From: Athripsodes cinereus
Lineage: Eukaryota > Arthropoda > Insecta > Trichoptera > Leptoceridae
DNA length: 64,000 nt
Direction: 5' to 3'
Assembly: GCA_947579605.1 (NCBI GenBank)
Contig: OX388309.1
Coordinates: forward strand, 21,643,071 to 21,707,070
Below, in pieces: positions 1 to 12,900 of this stretch. How positions within the stretch are numbered: the stretch's first letter is position 1; each line of letters opens with the position of its first letter. The notes under the pieces were generated by a model. The model had not been told where the DNA came from and did not search any database. It saw only the letters and a program-made list of their open reading frames with translations. The translations under genes were made by a program, and so were the position numbers.

Positions 1-305
1 AACTTTTCCACACTTTCCTATCTCGAGAACACGATATCACTGTTTTCCCATCATCTGGATAATATCGTCTACCCATCTTTTTTGGGGTGTTCCTACGCTT
101 TTTTTGTCCTCCCACAGCATCCATTCGAGAATTCTGGAAGTCCATCTGCCATCCTCTCGTCTCACCACATGACCAACCCATTGCCATTTCAGCTTGGAGA
201 CTTTATCAACAACGTTGACGACTTTTGTCAGATTGTTTCATTTCTTATTTTGTCTCTCAAGCTGATACCCAGCATTTGTCACTCCATGGCATGTACATTA
301 CACAA
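1..305 (-). mobile_element. LINE 3' coding fragment
   Basis: Read on the minus strand, this stretch encodes the C-terminal tail typical of RTE-like insect LINE reverse transcriptases. The string GHVVRREDGRWTSRILEW is followed by a GxPxKRWxDDI-type block and then a stop. The copy is cut by the left window edge and its upstream part is degenerate, so it is a dead fragment. The clade is inferred from the tail motif only. Confidence 0.7.
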
Positions 306-1529
306 ATAAAAATACTATAATATATCAAAATAGTACAAAGTAATAGGTATTCGTTACTTTCGAAATTTCTACAGGCAATTTTAAATCCATAGTTCATGAA
401 ATATTTTTAATTTTGTTCACCCCTGTCATATCAGAGTGATATTAAAGAAAATAATATTATTATTCCAGCGAATCAAAAACAAAAAATTACTTTACAACAT
501 TCAAGGCACTTCCCCAAATTCCAGCGGCCGTGACGCGTAACGCCTCCTGTCACACTAACTCTCATACATAATAATAATAATAATATTATATATAGGTATA
601 TTGTGTCTTGATTTATATTCCGTATAAATATCACGAATAGTTTGCACCTGGAGAAATTTCATAATAATAATAATGTATACATTTTATTTATTTTAAAGTA
701 TCTTAATGATATTAATTTCATAGTAGGTACCTATCGCGACTCACACACACTTGCCTTTCTTGTCATCTCGATACAGGGTGGTCAATTTGGATTCACGCGA
801 CAATTTTCGTCTTTATTAATTAAGTCGACACTAAAGTTGCCAAAAAAACTACATACGTTTAGTTTTATTCGTTATGGAATAAATTTACTTCTAGGTAGTG
901 TGCTTCAGATATTATAATATTGAGAAGACACGTTTATTTTTTCCTGAAAATTTTGATATTTATCTATTCATGAAAATGCAGAGTTTATGAACAAGAAAGA
1001 GAATGTTTGGTTAAAAGAATAATTTTCAAGCACAAAACAAGATCTTATTATTAAAAATAATATTGTTTTACGCTTCTTAAAATAATAATTTTATACGTTG
1101 TCATATAATTTATAAGTGATGTAGGCCATATGATTATCATCTACGAGGTATAAAAATTGATGAAAATCAAAATTGTTTCGCATGTATTTAGCCACCCTGT
1201 ATTAGGTGTATAGTAGATATATGTGGATTGTTGTCAGCGAATAATCAAAATATTTTTTAAAATCATATTTTGACAGTGTAATATCGTTGAGGAGGCTGTC
1301 AGAATGTGTGTAAATTTTGGCCCATTGAGTGTTCATCACATCCAAACCACTACATTCATAATATATAATTTGACACATATTTCTACGATGTTTTTATCTG
1401 AATAACACATTGATATTTAATTTTTTTTAGATAAAATACAATTATGAAACTTACAATTAAGTACGTATTGCACTTTAAACAAACCAGTAGTTGAGATTTA
1501 TTTTAGTAGTATAGTTAAATACATATTTA
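306..1529. other. AT-rich non-coding stretch
   Basis: The stretch holds only short AAT/TAT microsatellite-like runs and no convincing ORF or structured repeat. It is probably an intron of the SoxD gene whose 3' exons begin at 9704, which is an inference from exon phase. Confidence 0.5.
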
Positions 1530-1702
1530 AAAAAAATATATATATCTGGGTTTTGTTATAAACCCAAATACAACTTGATACACCTTTCACAGTAAGCTAG
1601 AAGCTTGTGTCGTGAAAGGGGAGTTTGCCGGCACCTGGGATCGAACCGCGGACTCCTTGTACTTGAGGCCGAGACTCTACCTCCAGGCTAGCGATGAACT
1701 CG
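1530..1702 (-). mobile_element. tRNA-derived SINE, copy 1
   Basis: On the minus strand the element begins with an A-box-like CTAGCCTGGAGG and then carries a B box, GCGGTTCGATCC. A body follows containing GCCGGCAAACTCCCCTTTCA and GTGAAAGGTGTATCAAGTTG, and the end is AT-rich. The same body is found on the plus strand near 49.65-49.83 kb. The internal pol III promoter boxes plus dispersal identify a tRNA-derived SINE. The A and B boxes are spaced as in tRNA genes, but the molecule does not fold as an intact tRNA. Confidence 0.8.
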
Positions 1703-4612
1703 AATTATGTCATATGTTTTAATGTTTTAATTGTGTTTTAATTCATTTTTCATAACTGCAATCGTCAGCAAATGCACATTGTATGACAGCAAAATTTTAA
1801 CTGAATTAAGAAAATATTCTATTCTACAATTCAAACGATAATATAAGTATTGAAATTTTTCTAAGAAGATTGTATTTCTTCCAATTTAAAGGTATAATAA
1901 GCTTATATTTACGTATTAATTAATGTCAAAATTAATCAAATGTACTACTTTGTAATCCGACAAACCTTAACTTTCACCTTATGTTTTAAAATTCTAATAC
2001 ATTTAATTCACATAGTTACAACTTTTTTAATCTATTGATCTCTACTTCCCACTTAAATTCTTTCTTGGACTGATCACTATGCAAATTTCTTCTTTGATGT
2101 GAAAACTGCAATCAATTTGAATATCATTAATCATCATATTATAATAAGTACTAATTTATAGCTTATTATACGCAATCTATGCAAAAACACGAGAAATGAC
2201 ATTTTCACTAGCATATGTTATGTTGTAGGTAGGTATGTATCTGATTTTTTAAATATGAAAATTCCTGCATACTATTTCACTTCGTCGTAACATTATGAAT
2301 ATGAGTGAATATGGATATCCTCTAATACCTACATTTTTATTAATGCATGTGTATTTATGATATGAGTATTTTATTGAAGCAATTTCTATTCAGACTTTTA
2401 CATTTCTCCACACAAATCCGTGAATCTATCAACTTCTACTTGGCCTACATATTATTATTATTCCGAAACCGCAAAAGATTTGAATGAATGGAGGAACGTA
2501 TGTATTCCGGTCATCATAATATTCCGTATGAAAGATTTCCCTTCATATTACTGTATTATCATTATTCATAGGAGTTATCTGACTTGACTCTATATTATGT
2601 ATTGATACTTGGCTGCATCGGAAGATTTATGCCAAATGTCACTACTTCCTGCTCAACTTCGTAACGAAACATTATATAAATTATATATAGGTGTATATCT
2701 ATCAGGATTCTCTAAACTTATGTACTGCAGCTTTAGTAAACTTGACGTATTAATCTTTCTTCATTCTTCTGTCCTTTGTCAGATGAATTGCTAACACATA
2801 ATCTTTATCTAACTTTTATTATTTTATCATTATAATTGACACATCAGATACCTATATTATAAAATAGTGAAGATATTTTGTCATAATTTACAGAAAATCC
2901 TTTTAAAGGAAAATATATATTGGTGAATTTATTCAGCAGAAAACAATACTTGGTACATATAATTTTCTAAATTTATCGTTCCTTCAATTACCTGAAATTA
3001 TCTGTAAAGGGTTCAAAAAAATAATTTGAATCACTAACCTACTTAAATGTCAGCATATTATTTACCATCAAGTTTCTAATATTTAATCATCATTTTCACT
3101 GTTTAATTATTCCCAGGTAAGAATTTCTGCACTATATCAATGTCATCTACATTGGGAACAACTAAAACAAAAACCAACACTTAAGTGCTATCTTTTTGCA
3201 TTCATTGAAAATGCATTCCGAATGTTAGGTGTCAACACCGCAGTATATTAGCAGCGAAGAAATGAACTATGAAAATAATTAGGTATAAGGTAAACATATG
3301 GATGTACTCGCTGTGTTGTATACCTTCTGAAATACGTAAACTCATTGAGAAGAATAAGATATAATAATAATATGGGAATAAAATAATATTAAGTACATTT
3401 TATGTATTACGGAAATACCGATCTGTGTGGGTTCATACATGGCAGAATGAGATAGCCAGAAATACAATATTTATTAATATCTCTAACTACACGCTAGATA
3501 CACGGTGTTATTAATTTCATACTCGCATTTATAATAAGTGTTGTATTATATATGTACATGATATATCTAATACTATTAATACTACGATTTTAATCACAGA
3601 TGTAATCTAGCAGCTGATGTCTCTACGCTTGATTTCATGTATGATTATTATAACTATCGGGATAGTTGTAAAGGAAAAAATTACATCTTGGCCTAGTAAA
3701 AATATTATACCTTTTTACTACTATGTAATTATAATAATGAACGTTTTTCCTAATGTGACAAATATATTGAAAACTCCCAGATAACTAACAGTATTGTTTG
3801 TAATGCACAGTTATTGAATCAACCAAAATTATTACAATGAGTACCTACAATAATTATGATTTTTCTTTGAAAATGTGTTTATCTATTATATACTGTACTT
3901 CCATGCACAAGGGAACGTCTTCAAGAATAGTTTCTCGTTCAAATTTGAGTTCTCTCAATGCTCAATTTAACAACACAGATCCAGGCAACGATTGAAACAC
4001 ACTACTCATAAAATTTTAAATCATCAAATATGATTTATGGTTATGTAAATTGAAATTAATTTAGCGTAATAAAAAACGTTTACACATTCGTGTCAAGTTT
4101 AATTTTACTCTGCACTTTCAAAGTAGGTAGGTACATGAGAAACTTGTGTCGACTGAGATTTTTTTTTTATTATGAATCTAATATCTTTTCATCTATGAAA
4201 ATTTCTGAATATAAATTTATAAACTTGTTCGATATATTAAATGGCTTTAAGCTTATTTGTACACAACTTAAGTTTGCAACAATATAGACATTGTTTTAAT
4301 GTGCCAGTCCATAATAATAATATAATGTTCATGTTGTTGTATTAATCTTAGATTAATCGTACTTTTACGACCACCTATAATACATAATGCTTAAAATGCT
4401 TTTAACTATGAACTGCTACAACATAAACTCAAGAGTTCAATTTGTTGTTGTTACAAAATGTAATAAATATTATAATTTCGATGTATTTTACTACGTGCAG
4501 TACCTAAATGAGTCACTTTTACCTAAATGAATAACCATTTACCTTATACCTCACAGGTATAAGTATAATAATATATTAATTGAAGAAAAAAAGCATTTAT
4601 ACGGTCATCTAA
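1703..4612. other. AT-rich non-coding stretch
   Basis: No ORF with coding character, RNA gene or recognisable transposon was found in these 2.9 kb. It is likely intronic or intergenic DNA upstream of the visible SoxD exons. Confidence 0.45.
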
Positions 4613-4730
4613 TGGCCGGTTTCAATAATCCACCTATCAGCTACTGTCGATTGAAATCTATTGTGTTCTATATTTTAAATCATAGATTTCAATCGACAGT
4701 CACGGATAGATAGGTTATTGAAATCGGCCA
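4613..4730. mobile_element. 118-bp palindromic MITE, copy 1
   Basis: Near-perfect inverted repeat of 118 bp starting TGGCCGGTTTCAATAATC and ending with its complement. The two arms of about 45-54 nt are separated by an AT-rich loop. It is flanked by a direct TAA (4610-4612 and 4731-4733). A TWA target duplication of 3 bp is the hallmark of PIF/Harbinger elements, so a Harbinger-driven MITE is inferred. Confidence 0.8.
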
Positions 4731-4861
4731 TAAATCAACCACATGGTTGATATTTCATAATGAAAACTAAAACTTTTCCGCAGACTAACTTGTCCAATGT
4801 TTTAAAAAACTTCGAATTTAATTCTGTATTGATAATAATTGTACGGTCCCAGTTTGTTTTA

Positions 4862-4979
4862 TGGCCGGTTTCAATAATCTATCTATCCGCTACTGTCGAT
4901 TGAAATCTATTGTGTTCTATATTTTAAATCATACATTTCAATCGATAGTCACGGATAGATAGGTTATTGAAACCGGCCA
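4862..4979. mobile_element. 118-bp palindromic MITE, copy 2
   Basis: Same length and almost the same sequence as the copy at 4613-4730, in the same orientation, 131 bp downstream. It is flanked by direct TTA (4859-4861 and 4980-4982), again a TWA target. Different flanks and separate duplications show two independent insertions, not a local duplication. Confidence 0.8.
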
Positions 4980-5324
4980 TTAATTATTATCAACAAAACA
5001 ATCTAAGATGTTGAATGCAATCAATACAAGAAAATCAGTTTTTTTTTCAACATAATTTTAACACAAGACATTAACAATGCCTTATTAATTTAATTACTTT
5101 GTATTTCAATTATAATCTTGTTTAACTTCCTTTACTGGTATCCGCTGCCGGACAGATCCTGATATAATTTCCGTAAATTTACTATCATAAAACTAATATT
5201 TACGTGTTACCTACAAATATTTCAGCCAAAAATAGGCATTACACTATTTTCTTTAAGTTTTTAAGAATCCTGTAAAACTTAAGCACCTAATCATAAAATA
5301 TAATAAATAAATAAGATATTAAAC

Positions 5325-5455
5325 GCCTTCAATTCAGCGGTAAAGTAAGCCACCCATCTCCAATGTCAATTTTCAATTAGCACGGAGAAGATAACCTGCA
5401 TGTTAAATACTTACATGCAGTTAGACCGCTGGCTGACCCCATTCATGGGATATAT
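5325..5455 (-). repeat. Dispersed repeat family B, minus copy
   Basis: The reverse complement contains the family-B core: cccatgaatggggtcagcca, then an 'aactgcatgtaa' and 'aacatgcagg' block, then 'ttggagatgggtggc'. The best preserved copy is at 55855-56110. The copy is diverged. Confidence 0.6.
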
Positions 5456-6749
5456 TGTAATAGTATCCGTGTCTTGTAATAACGTGTCGATAATTACAAC
5501 ACAAAACAAATTTGCATGAAGGGGGTAACTTGCATGGTTTTTACATTGGCTACCCGACTTGTAGAATATAATTTTGTGATAGTACCTATTTATAGATAAA
5601 ATAATAATCTTTCACTCTTCGGGAAAATCATAATAAATAGATACCTACAACGCATTCCTAATAAGGAAGTAAATGATAATTATTATAGTGATCATTGTCG
5701 TTGAACTCTTCGGACACGAATCGATATAAAATGTTTGTTTTATTATCGACGTAAAGAAACAAAATATTTACTCCTACATTTAATATAATATTAATAATAA
5801 TAATATCATGTTGACAGTGTAATTAATACGAGAAAATAATGATTCACAACTATTTTTATTATTATTACTAATATTGGTATACTCGTATGTTGAAGATTTT
5901 CAGTACTTCCACGAATAGGTACCAACTAATATATCGGTAGTTATTTTTTTTACCAATGTCATTGCTAAGGTGTTGAAATCGATTAATTTACATAAAATAA
6001 TATTTTATATTTTACGTAGGTACCTATATGAATTTTTTGAATTTTGGTTCTGGTAATTAAACATGTGGGGTGAGGATATAAATTTAATTATGGGTCGTTA
6101 AGTATGAAAACAATCTTTACAAATTAATGCTTATACTTACCCAAATTATACGGATGTTTTTCTTCAAGATATTTTGAGCTAGTTGTAAGAAGTAATGTAA
6201 AATTATTTGAAATAATAAATTATCAAAATCCTACAAATAATTTTAAATTATTAATTAACGATTTATCCAGTTACGTTATTTTTCACGTTATTTAATAAAA
6301 TTGTTTCTCAACATCGTATCCATGATAATAACATTTTTATTCCGCATCAATCCAGTGTAAGATATGCTATGAAATGTGTACATACATAATATATGTACCT
6401 TACCGCTAACGAATTCAACACAAGGTCTAAAAATATATTTGGAAATTGTATGGAACAGGTGAAAATGTACGAATTATATAATAATTTGTATTATAGCGCC
6501 AAATCTAACCGATGCGTGTCATTTTATTAATCCAACAAAGTAACATGTGTTGGCTCCTTTATTAATTTTTTATATCATCGCGAAATTAAAATATCTTTGT
6601 GCTAGTGAAATATGGTTCAGGAAACAAGAGAGTCGAATCAGTATCATGATCTATTCATTCGATCTGAAACCAATCGAAATGGCGTGTTTATCAATGACAC
6701 AGTATTTTTTTTATATGGTGTGATAAAAAAAGCATTTTTTTTTCTCTGT

Positions 6750-6805
6750 CTGTCTGTACCCTAATGGCATTTTCACAAGTGAGGTAGCCAGCAGAAAAAC
6801 AGAAT
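6750..6805 (+). repeat. Dispersed repeat family B, short fragment
   Basis: Only the 5' core is left ('cacaagtgaggtagccagca'), matching 'cacaagtggggtagccagca' of the copy at 55.9 kb. Confidence 0.45.
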
Positions 6806-7563
6806 ATAATAAAGAGAGAAGTTGACACATAAGTTACAAAATTTATTCTCAAATTAGCGGTTTATACGCGCATTAGAACCAGCAATAATAACAAACGACA
6901 ACAAACTTATACCCAAATACAAACGTATTTTGAATATTTCAAAAAAAATTAATTGGGTATAATAAAATTCAAAGGAAAATCGTATAAATACGTGATTTCA
7001 ATGATTTTATTTACCATATTTTGAATATATGATGCAATTTATTCAATAAATTAATTTTTTATTTTCCATACATACCTATATAAAATGTCATAATATATAA
7101 ACATCAGCTACCTGAATTAAATGCAAAAATACCTAATATTATTAGTTTTAAGTGTTTTTCCAGTGTGAAAAATCTGATACTTAAAAAATATTGAATTGGT
7201 TAATTATTGTATAATATTGTGAATGATATTATCCTTTTATTATAACCTGACGTATTAACCACAAATTGATGTTTATAATAAATATATTATCATTATTTAA
7301 TTACCTATAAATGTTTACTACACCTGGCTGAAGAAAAAAAATTAAAAAAAAACAATGTATTAAGCTACATTAATGAGGTGCATAGGTAAATAAATAAATC
7401 GTTACCAATTTATTTTTAGTGTACTTAATATGATTTGGTTTGGTTTATTTAGTACGAGTACATTTTGACACACAAATCATGGTTTAGGTTCTTCGTAAGT
7501 TTTCTTATCTAAGATCAGGGTTACAGAATACAAACAATAATATATAAACCTACTTACGACTAT

Positions 7564-7650
7564 ACTTTGCTATACTTACCCTCACGTCGTGTTCCAAGTG
7601 GGATAGGCAGAGAGAACGGAACGCCATATAGATCTACTAACTTATAGAGA
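7564..7650 (-). mobile_element. LINE 3' end fragment
   Basis: The minus strand matches the terminal 90 nt of the better preserved LINE at 44684-45067. Both carry 'atatggcgttccgtt', 'tctctgcctac' and 'acgtgagggta' or close variants. It is a severely 5'-truncated copy. Confidence 0.6.
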
Positions 7651-9703
7651 TATAACTCCCTCGTACTTATAGACTTCTTTTGCAATAAATTTAAAAAACT
7701 CGAAACATTAAACAAAAAAAAAATCAAATGAAAAACTGAGTCAACAATTAAGTTCCTTTTATTAAATAAATATGGAAAATTCACACAGATCTATTCCAGG
7801 ATTATGATAATAATATTTAAATAAGTACCTAATAGTATAATGTGTTATGTATAAGTATAGGTTTAAGATATCGTATATTGAATAAGATTGAAGACAAAGT
7901 ACCTACCTATATTAATTGTGTTTTTAAACTTTAAAATATTCTAATTTTTATAATTTTATAAAATTATTTAAAAAAAATACATATATGAATATTGTACTAA
8001 GGGTAGGTACTAATACGCCGATGCATAATATATAATACAATGCACCAAACGTACTCGTATACGTGCAGCACCCAGACCTAGCTTAGTTTAAAAAAGGCCA
8101 TTCTTCATTTTGCCCTCACGTGTTAGTTGTCATTACAAATATTGAGATAAGTCCTCGATGTTGGCTCCATGTCCATCGATGTCCAACTAGAAAATATTAT
8201 ACCATAGCACTAATAGAAAGGTATCGTTTCAGGACATTTAAGACATTGTTTCATACTAATCGATGTAAGGAATATAATAATATAATATCTAGATATGTAA
8301 ACGTGTTTCGATGTGGCTAACGTCATAGTATGTCGCAAACTATATATATATGTATATATTATTATAACATTTATCAGCTGTGATTGAATAGGTGAATATG
8401 TTATTTTATGATTATATTATAATATTTTATGCTCTCCCTGACCATCAATGACACTTATTATTAATCGTTTTATTTTGATATTAAATATTATAATTAAAAT
8501 ACATTCTTTATTGTATTTTGATGACGCATTTACCCACGTAGATTAATATTCCGATAGTAAATGCGGTGTGGGACAACAGGGATAACTACTATAAATAAAA
8601 TAACATTTTATTATATATTATATTTCTATTATGCTCTCGTTCTATTAATATTTACGTGATATTCAAAAATCACCGTGCCAATCTCAAAATAACACGAATA
8701 TGTCATTTTATAACTGACTTAAATTTGCAATCGCGAACCAAATGTATCTAATTGCGGAATATAATAATATGATAATATAGAAACACGTTCAACATTCATC
8801 ATATTTTTAGCTACAAAGTGGAATACTGTGTCTTGATTTATTTCAGCTGAATATATTTCGCACGTTTGAATGTAATATTTTATTTTGCGTTCTATTTTTG
8901 AGTTCTTGGATACTTTTTATAGAACGACCGACGCGCTCTGTCAAAACAATGCCGCATGAAAAATCTATTATTAATATTATTATCATACAGAGCTCGTTCA
9001 CTGGTGCGGCAATCTGGGCGCTTTATGAAAATACCGATACCAATCGGTTCAATGATTCGTAAATACAAAATTTGAAAATTAATTATCTGTAACAAAATAA
9101 TAAATTAACTTTTTTCTTTACGATGCAGTACATTATATTGAAAATTAGGTATTGTTTTACTATTTTTTTAACTTAACATTAGTCTTGATATTGTTTTCAG
9201 AGATAATTAGAGTACCTACTGTTTCGTGAAAACATCTACAATGCAGTTTTGAAATATTTTGCAAGATATTAAGGTTTTGAAATATTCCATTTTAATTCAA
9301 ATATTGTGCTACGGGTGACGGACCTCTCGAGTTTGGACAAGAACAGAGAGGACCATACTAACGTAATAGGAAAAATTGGACTGACCTGAGACGGCAATGA
9401 TGAATTTGTATTTTATGAAGAAATTGTACGGGTTGATTATTACTAATAACATATTCGATTATTAATTCACGTATTTCTAAAAGTATTTATGATGTACAAA
9501 AAGAATGTACCTACTTATAAATAAAATATAAAAATATAGGCTTGAACCATAACGAATTGCTTTATAATGCAGAGTTGTCACAAACAATAATTGATGTAGG
9601 TATTTATATTTGTACCGTAACAAAATTGTCAACAAGTGGGGTTCCCAGCGGAATAAAATATATATAAAAAAAAACTAACCATATGTTTACTCTCTTGTTA
9701 CAG

Positions 9704-9949
9704 GCAACACAAGCGTCCTTCGCCACAGATGCCCGCCGAGCGCAGGAGCGACGGGCGATGGAGTTACAGCAACAAATCGCCGCTCAATATGCCGCGGCAG
9801 CTGCTGCAGCGGCGGCCGCTGCAAACCCACCTCCCTCCATGCCAGGAGGAGTACCAGCTCCAGGAGAGCCACCATTGGTCTTTCTTCCATTTTTCGAACA
9901 CTTTAGAAATATGCCACACCATCCACAACATCAAAATTCAAAACACGGG
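9704..9949 (+). CDS. SoxD exon with poly-alanine run
   Basis: Preceded by a pyrimidine-rich CAG acceptor (9701-9703) and followed by a GT donor at 9950; 82 codons in phase 0. It encodes a charged helical start ([20 protein letters not shown]), glutamines, about 11 alanines coded by mixed GCN codons, then a Pro/His-rich tail. High GC against an AT-rich surround supports coding. Confidence 0.88.
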
Positions 9950-12900
9950 GTAAATAAACACACTTCATTTTATAATAATATAGTTTTTCATACAATCCTC
10001 AAAATAATCCGTTGAGTTCTTTGAATCGAATAGGATTGCAACTCATTTCTGTAAATATTCGAGTGTCCTGTAAAATACAGTTTAATTTTTTTCACCCATT
10101 TTATCACCTCTAAATTTTCGAAAAAAATCGATGTGTCGTATATCACTCATCCGAAAATTCTTGATCTATACATAGTTAGCTTGGATGAAAATAATCGTAT
10201 TTATAGCTTTGTGGACTATTTACTGCTTACTTATTTTAAAATTATTTAGATTTCAAAAGTAGTCTTGACCCTCGGGCATTATGCATATTTAATAACTGTC
10301 AATTACCCAAACAATTTTAGACTTGTGTAGGTACCTAATGCTGTTTTGATTCTTAAATTTATTTTCGAGTCGATGTTATCAGAACTGTTCTTTCACTCAT
10401 AGTAATCCCTTGATAAATTTTCACTCTTCCGTCACAAGTCCATTGGGTCGAGTTTGATGGGTTGTTACGAATAAATCACAGTGGAGAGTGTCGTATCTGC
10501 ATTTAACATAACGATTTTGAATAATTTTATGTAAATGTAACAAGTACCAGTGACATAAGCTGTATGTTTTAAAATAAGGTTAGTTTGTTGTATTATAAGC
10601 GCCGTTACGGACTACAGCCCATTCATGCTAAAAACTATACTGGTGAAAGTAGTGATTATTAAACTATCCCAATTGTGACTGCAAAAAGAATATGATTAAG
10701 AACTGTGAATAATAGCAGTTCTATTTTTCTGACATAAAAATAAATAAACAAGTATGTTTTGCATCTATGTAATGAAATTAAACATACAGCTGTAATCAAA
10801 GATATTATTCTTGTGAACTCGGGATTAATTATTTATTATTCTATGCACTAAGTATAATAATAATGTAATCAGAACTTAAAATTCAGAAAAATTCCAGTAA
10901 CCTTTGTTAATATACGCGGCTCGTTTTCTAACAATTAAAATTCTAACTAATACCGTCACTAGATAAAAAAATCTTCACAATCATATTAACATTAATAGAA
11001 ATAAATACTCAATAATTTAAATTTAAATTTTAGCCACTAAATATTGTTATTCTGAAGTTTGTAATAAGTGAAAATTAATAACGGTTATTCACGTTTCCTC
11101 GTACATCTATTAAAACTCATGATATGAAATCGTATCAAAAAATCGTCGGATTAATTCAGCTGTCAGAGATGTGTCTTTTGAAATATCAAAATCACAAAAT
11201 TATGACAGGTCGATTGCGCGGCCTGTGGACCACCATATAATTTTATAGATGATAGATTAGATGATATAATTAAATAATATGTTGATATTTTTAGATTTAT
11301 TTTTATTTAAACGTCGACTCTTCTTCTCGCCTCCTAGCACAGATTACACGGATGAATGATTTTCATAACGAAATTATCGTTTATGATGAATTGAAAAGTT
11401 GTGACAAAATCCCTATGATATATGTTTTAGAATAACTCTCCTGAGCCGCTATTCTCGATCCATTTTTAAAAGATAAGGACAGTAGTAAGGACAGCTATCT
11501 CTAGTTAGGGATAATTGCTATTCTCGTTTAAAATTTTTGACATAAGGAATCCTTATCATAGAGATAATTGTGAACATTGTCTTTAAAATTATCCTTAAGT
11601 TAGCGCCGGCATTTTACCCAGCGCTATCTCGTAAGGATACCATCTGTCAGTGGGAAATAACCTAATTATTACTAATTTATTCACCATAGTAACTCAATGT
11701 TACTATGGTGAATGCGATGTTGCCTATGTCAAAATCCTTAATTAGAGACACCTATCCATAAAGTGCATTGTCCTTAACTTCGATACATCGAGAATACCAA
11801 TTTATCTTTCGCAAGGGACAGCTATCTTTAATTAAGGATCCTTATCTAGAGACAGTAAACCAACGAGAATAGCGGCTCAGAGCCGCTATTCTCGTTCCGT
11901 TTTTAAAAGATAAGGACAGTAGTAAGGACAGCTATCTCTAGTTAGGGATAATTGCTATTCTCGTTTAAAATTTTTGACATAAGGAATCCTTATCATAGAG
12001 ATAATTGAGTGCATTGTCTTTAAAATTATCCTTAAGTTAGCGCCGGCATTTTACCCCGCGCTATCTCGTAAGGATACCATCTGTCAGTGGGAAATAACCT
12101 GAGCCGCTATTCTCGATCCATTTTTAAAAGATAAGGACAGTAGTAAGGACAGCTATCTCTAGTTAGGGATAATTGCTATTCTCGTTTAAAAATTTTGACA
12201 TAAGGAATCCTTATCATAGAGATAATTGTGAACATTGTCTTTAAAATTATCCTTAAGTTAGCGCCGGCAGTGCATTGTCCTTAACTTCGATACATCGAGA
12301 ATACCAATTTATCTTTCGCAAGGGACAGCTATCTTTAATTAAGGATCCTTATCTAGAGACAGTAAACCAACGAGAATAGCGGCTCAGAGCCGCTATTCTC
12401 GTTCCGTTTTTAAAAGATAAGGACAGTAGTAAGGACAGCTATCTCTAGTTAGGGATAATTGCTATTCTCGTTTAAAATTTTTGACATAAGGAATCCTTAT
12501 CATAGAGATAATTGTGAACATTGTCTTTAAAATTATCCTTAAGTTAGCGCCGGCATTTAACCCCGCGCTATCTCGTAAGGATACCATCTGTCAGTGGGAA
12601 ATAACCTAATTATTACTAATTTATTCACCATAGTAACTCAATGTTACTATGGTGAATGCGATGTTGCCTATGTTAAAATCCTTAATTAGAGACACCTATC
12701 CATAAAGTGCATTGTCCTTAACTTCGATACATCGAGAATACCAATTTATCTTTCGCAAGGGACAGCTATCTTTAATTAAGGATCCTTATCTAGAGACAGT
12801 AAACCAACGAGAATAGCGGCTCAGATCCACGTCTTAGTTATAAAGCCACCCACTAAGTTATCGAGACATTTTTTTTATATAATTGTAATATATTTGATTA

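Larger units (their letters stand above)
4983..9703. other. AT-rich stretch with scattered repeat fragments
   Basis: No coding exon could be supported here. It contains dispersed-family fragments at 5325-5455, 6755-6800 and 7564-7650; the rest is AT-rich sequence with homopolymers and ATT/ATA runs. Because the next SoxD exon opens in phase 0 without a start codon, this is probably SoxD intron. Confidence 0.45.

Noticed and set aside
1600..1690. Stand-alone tRNA gene
   Set aside because: A and B boxes are present but there is no cloverleaf with an acceptor stem; the body and a second dispersed copy show a SINE.
8892..9095. 67-codon minus-strand frame upstream of the first SoxD exon
   Set aside because: No similarity to SoxD N-terminal or coiled-coil sequence and no splice sites in the right strand.
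11443..12822. Possible CRISPR-like array
   Set aside because: The units are long inverted-repeat elements in an insect genome, without short regular repeats and unique spacers.
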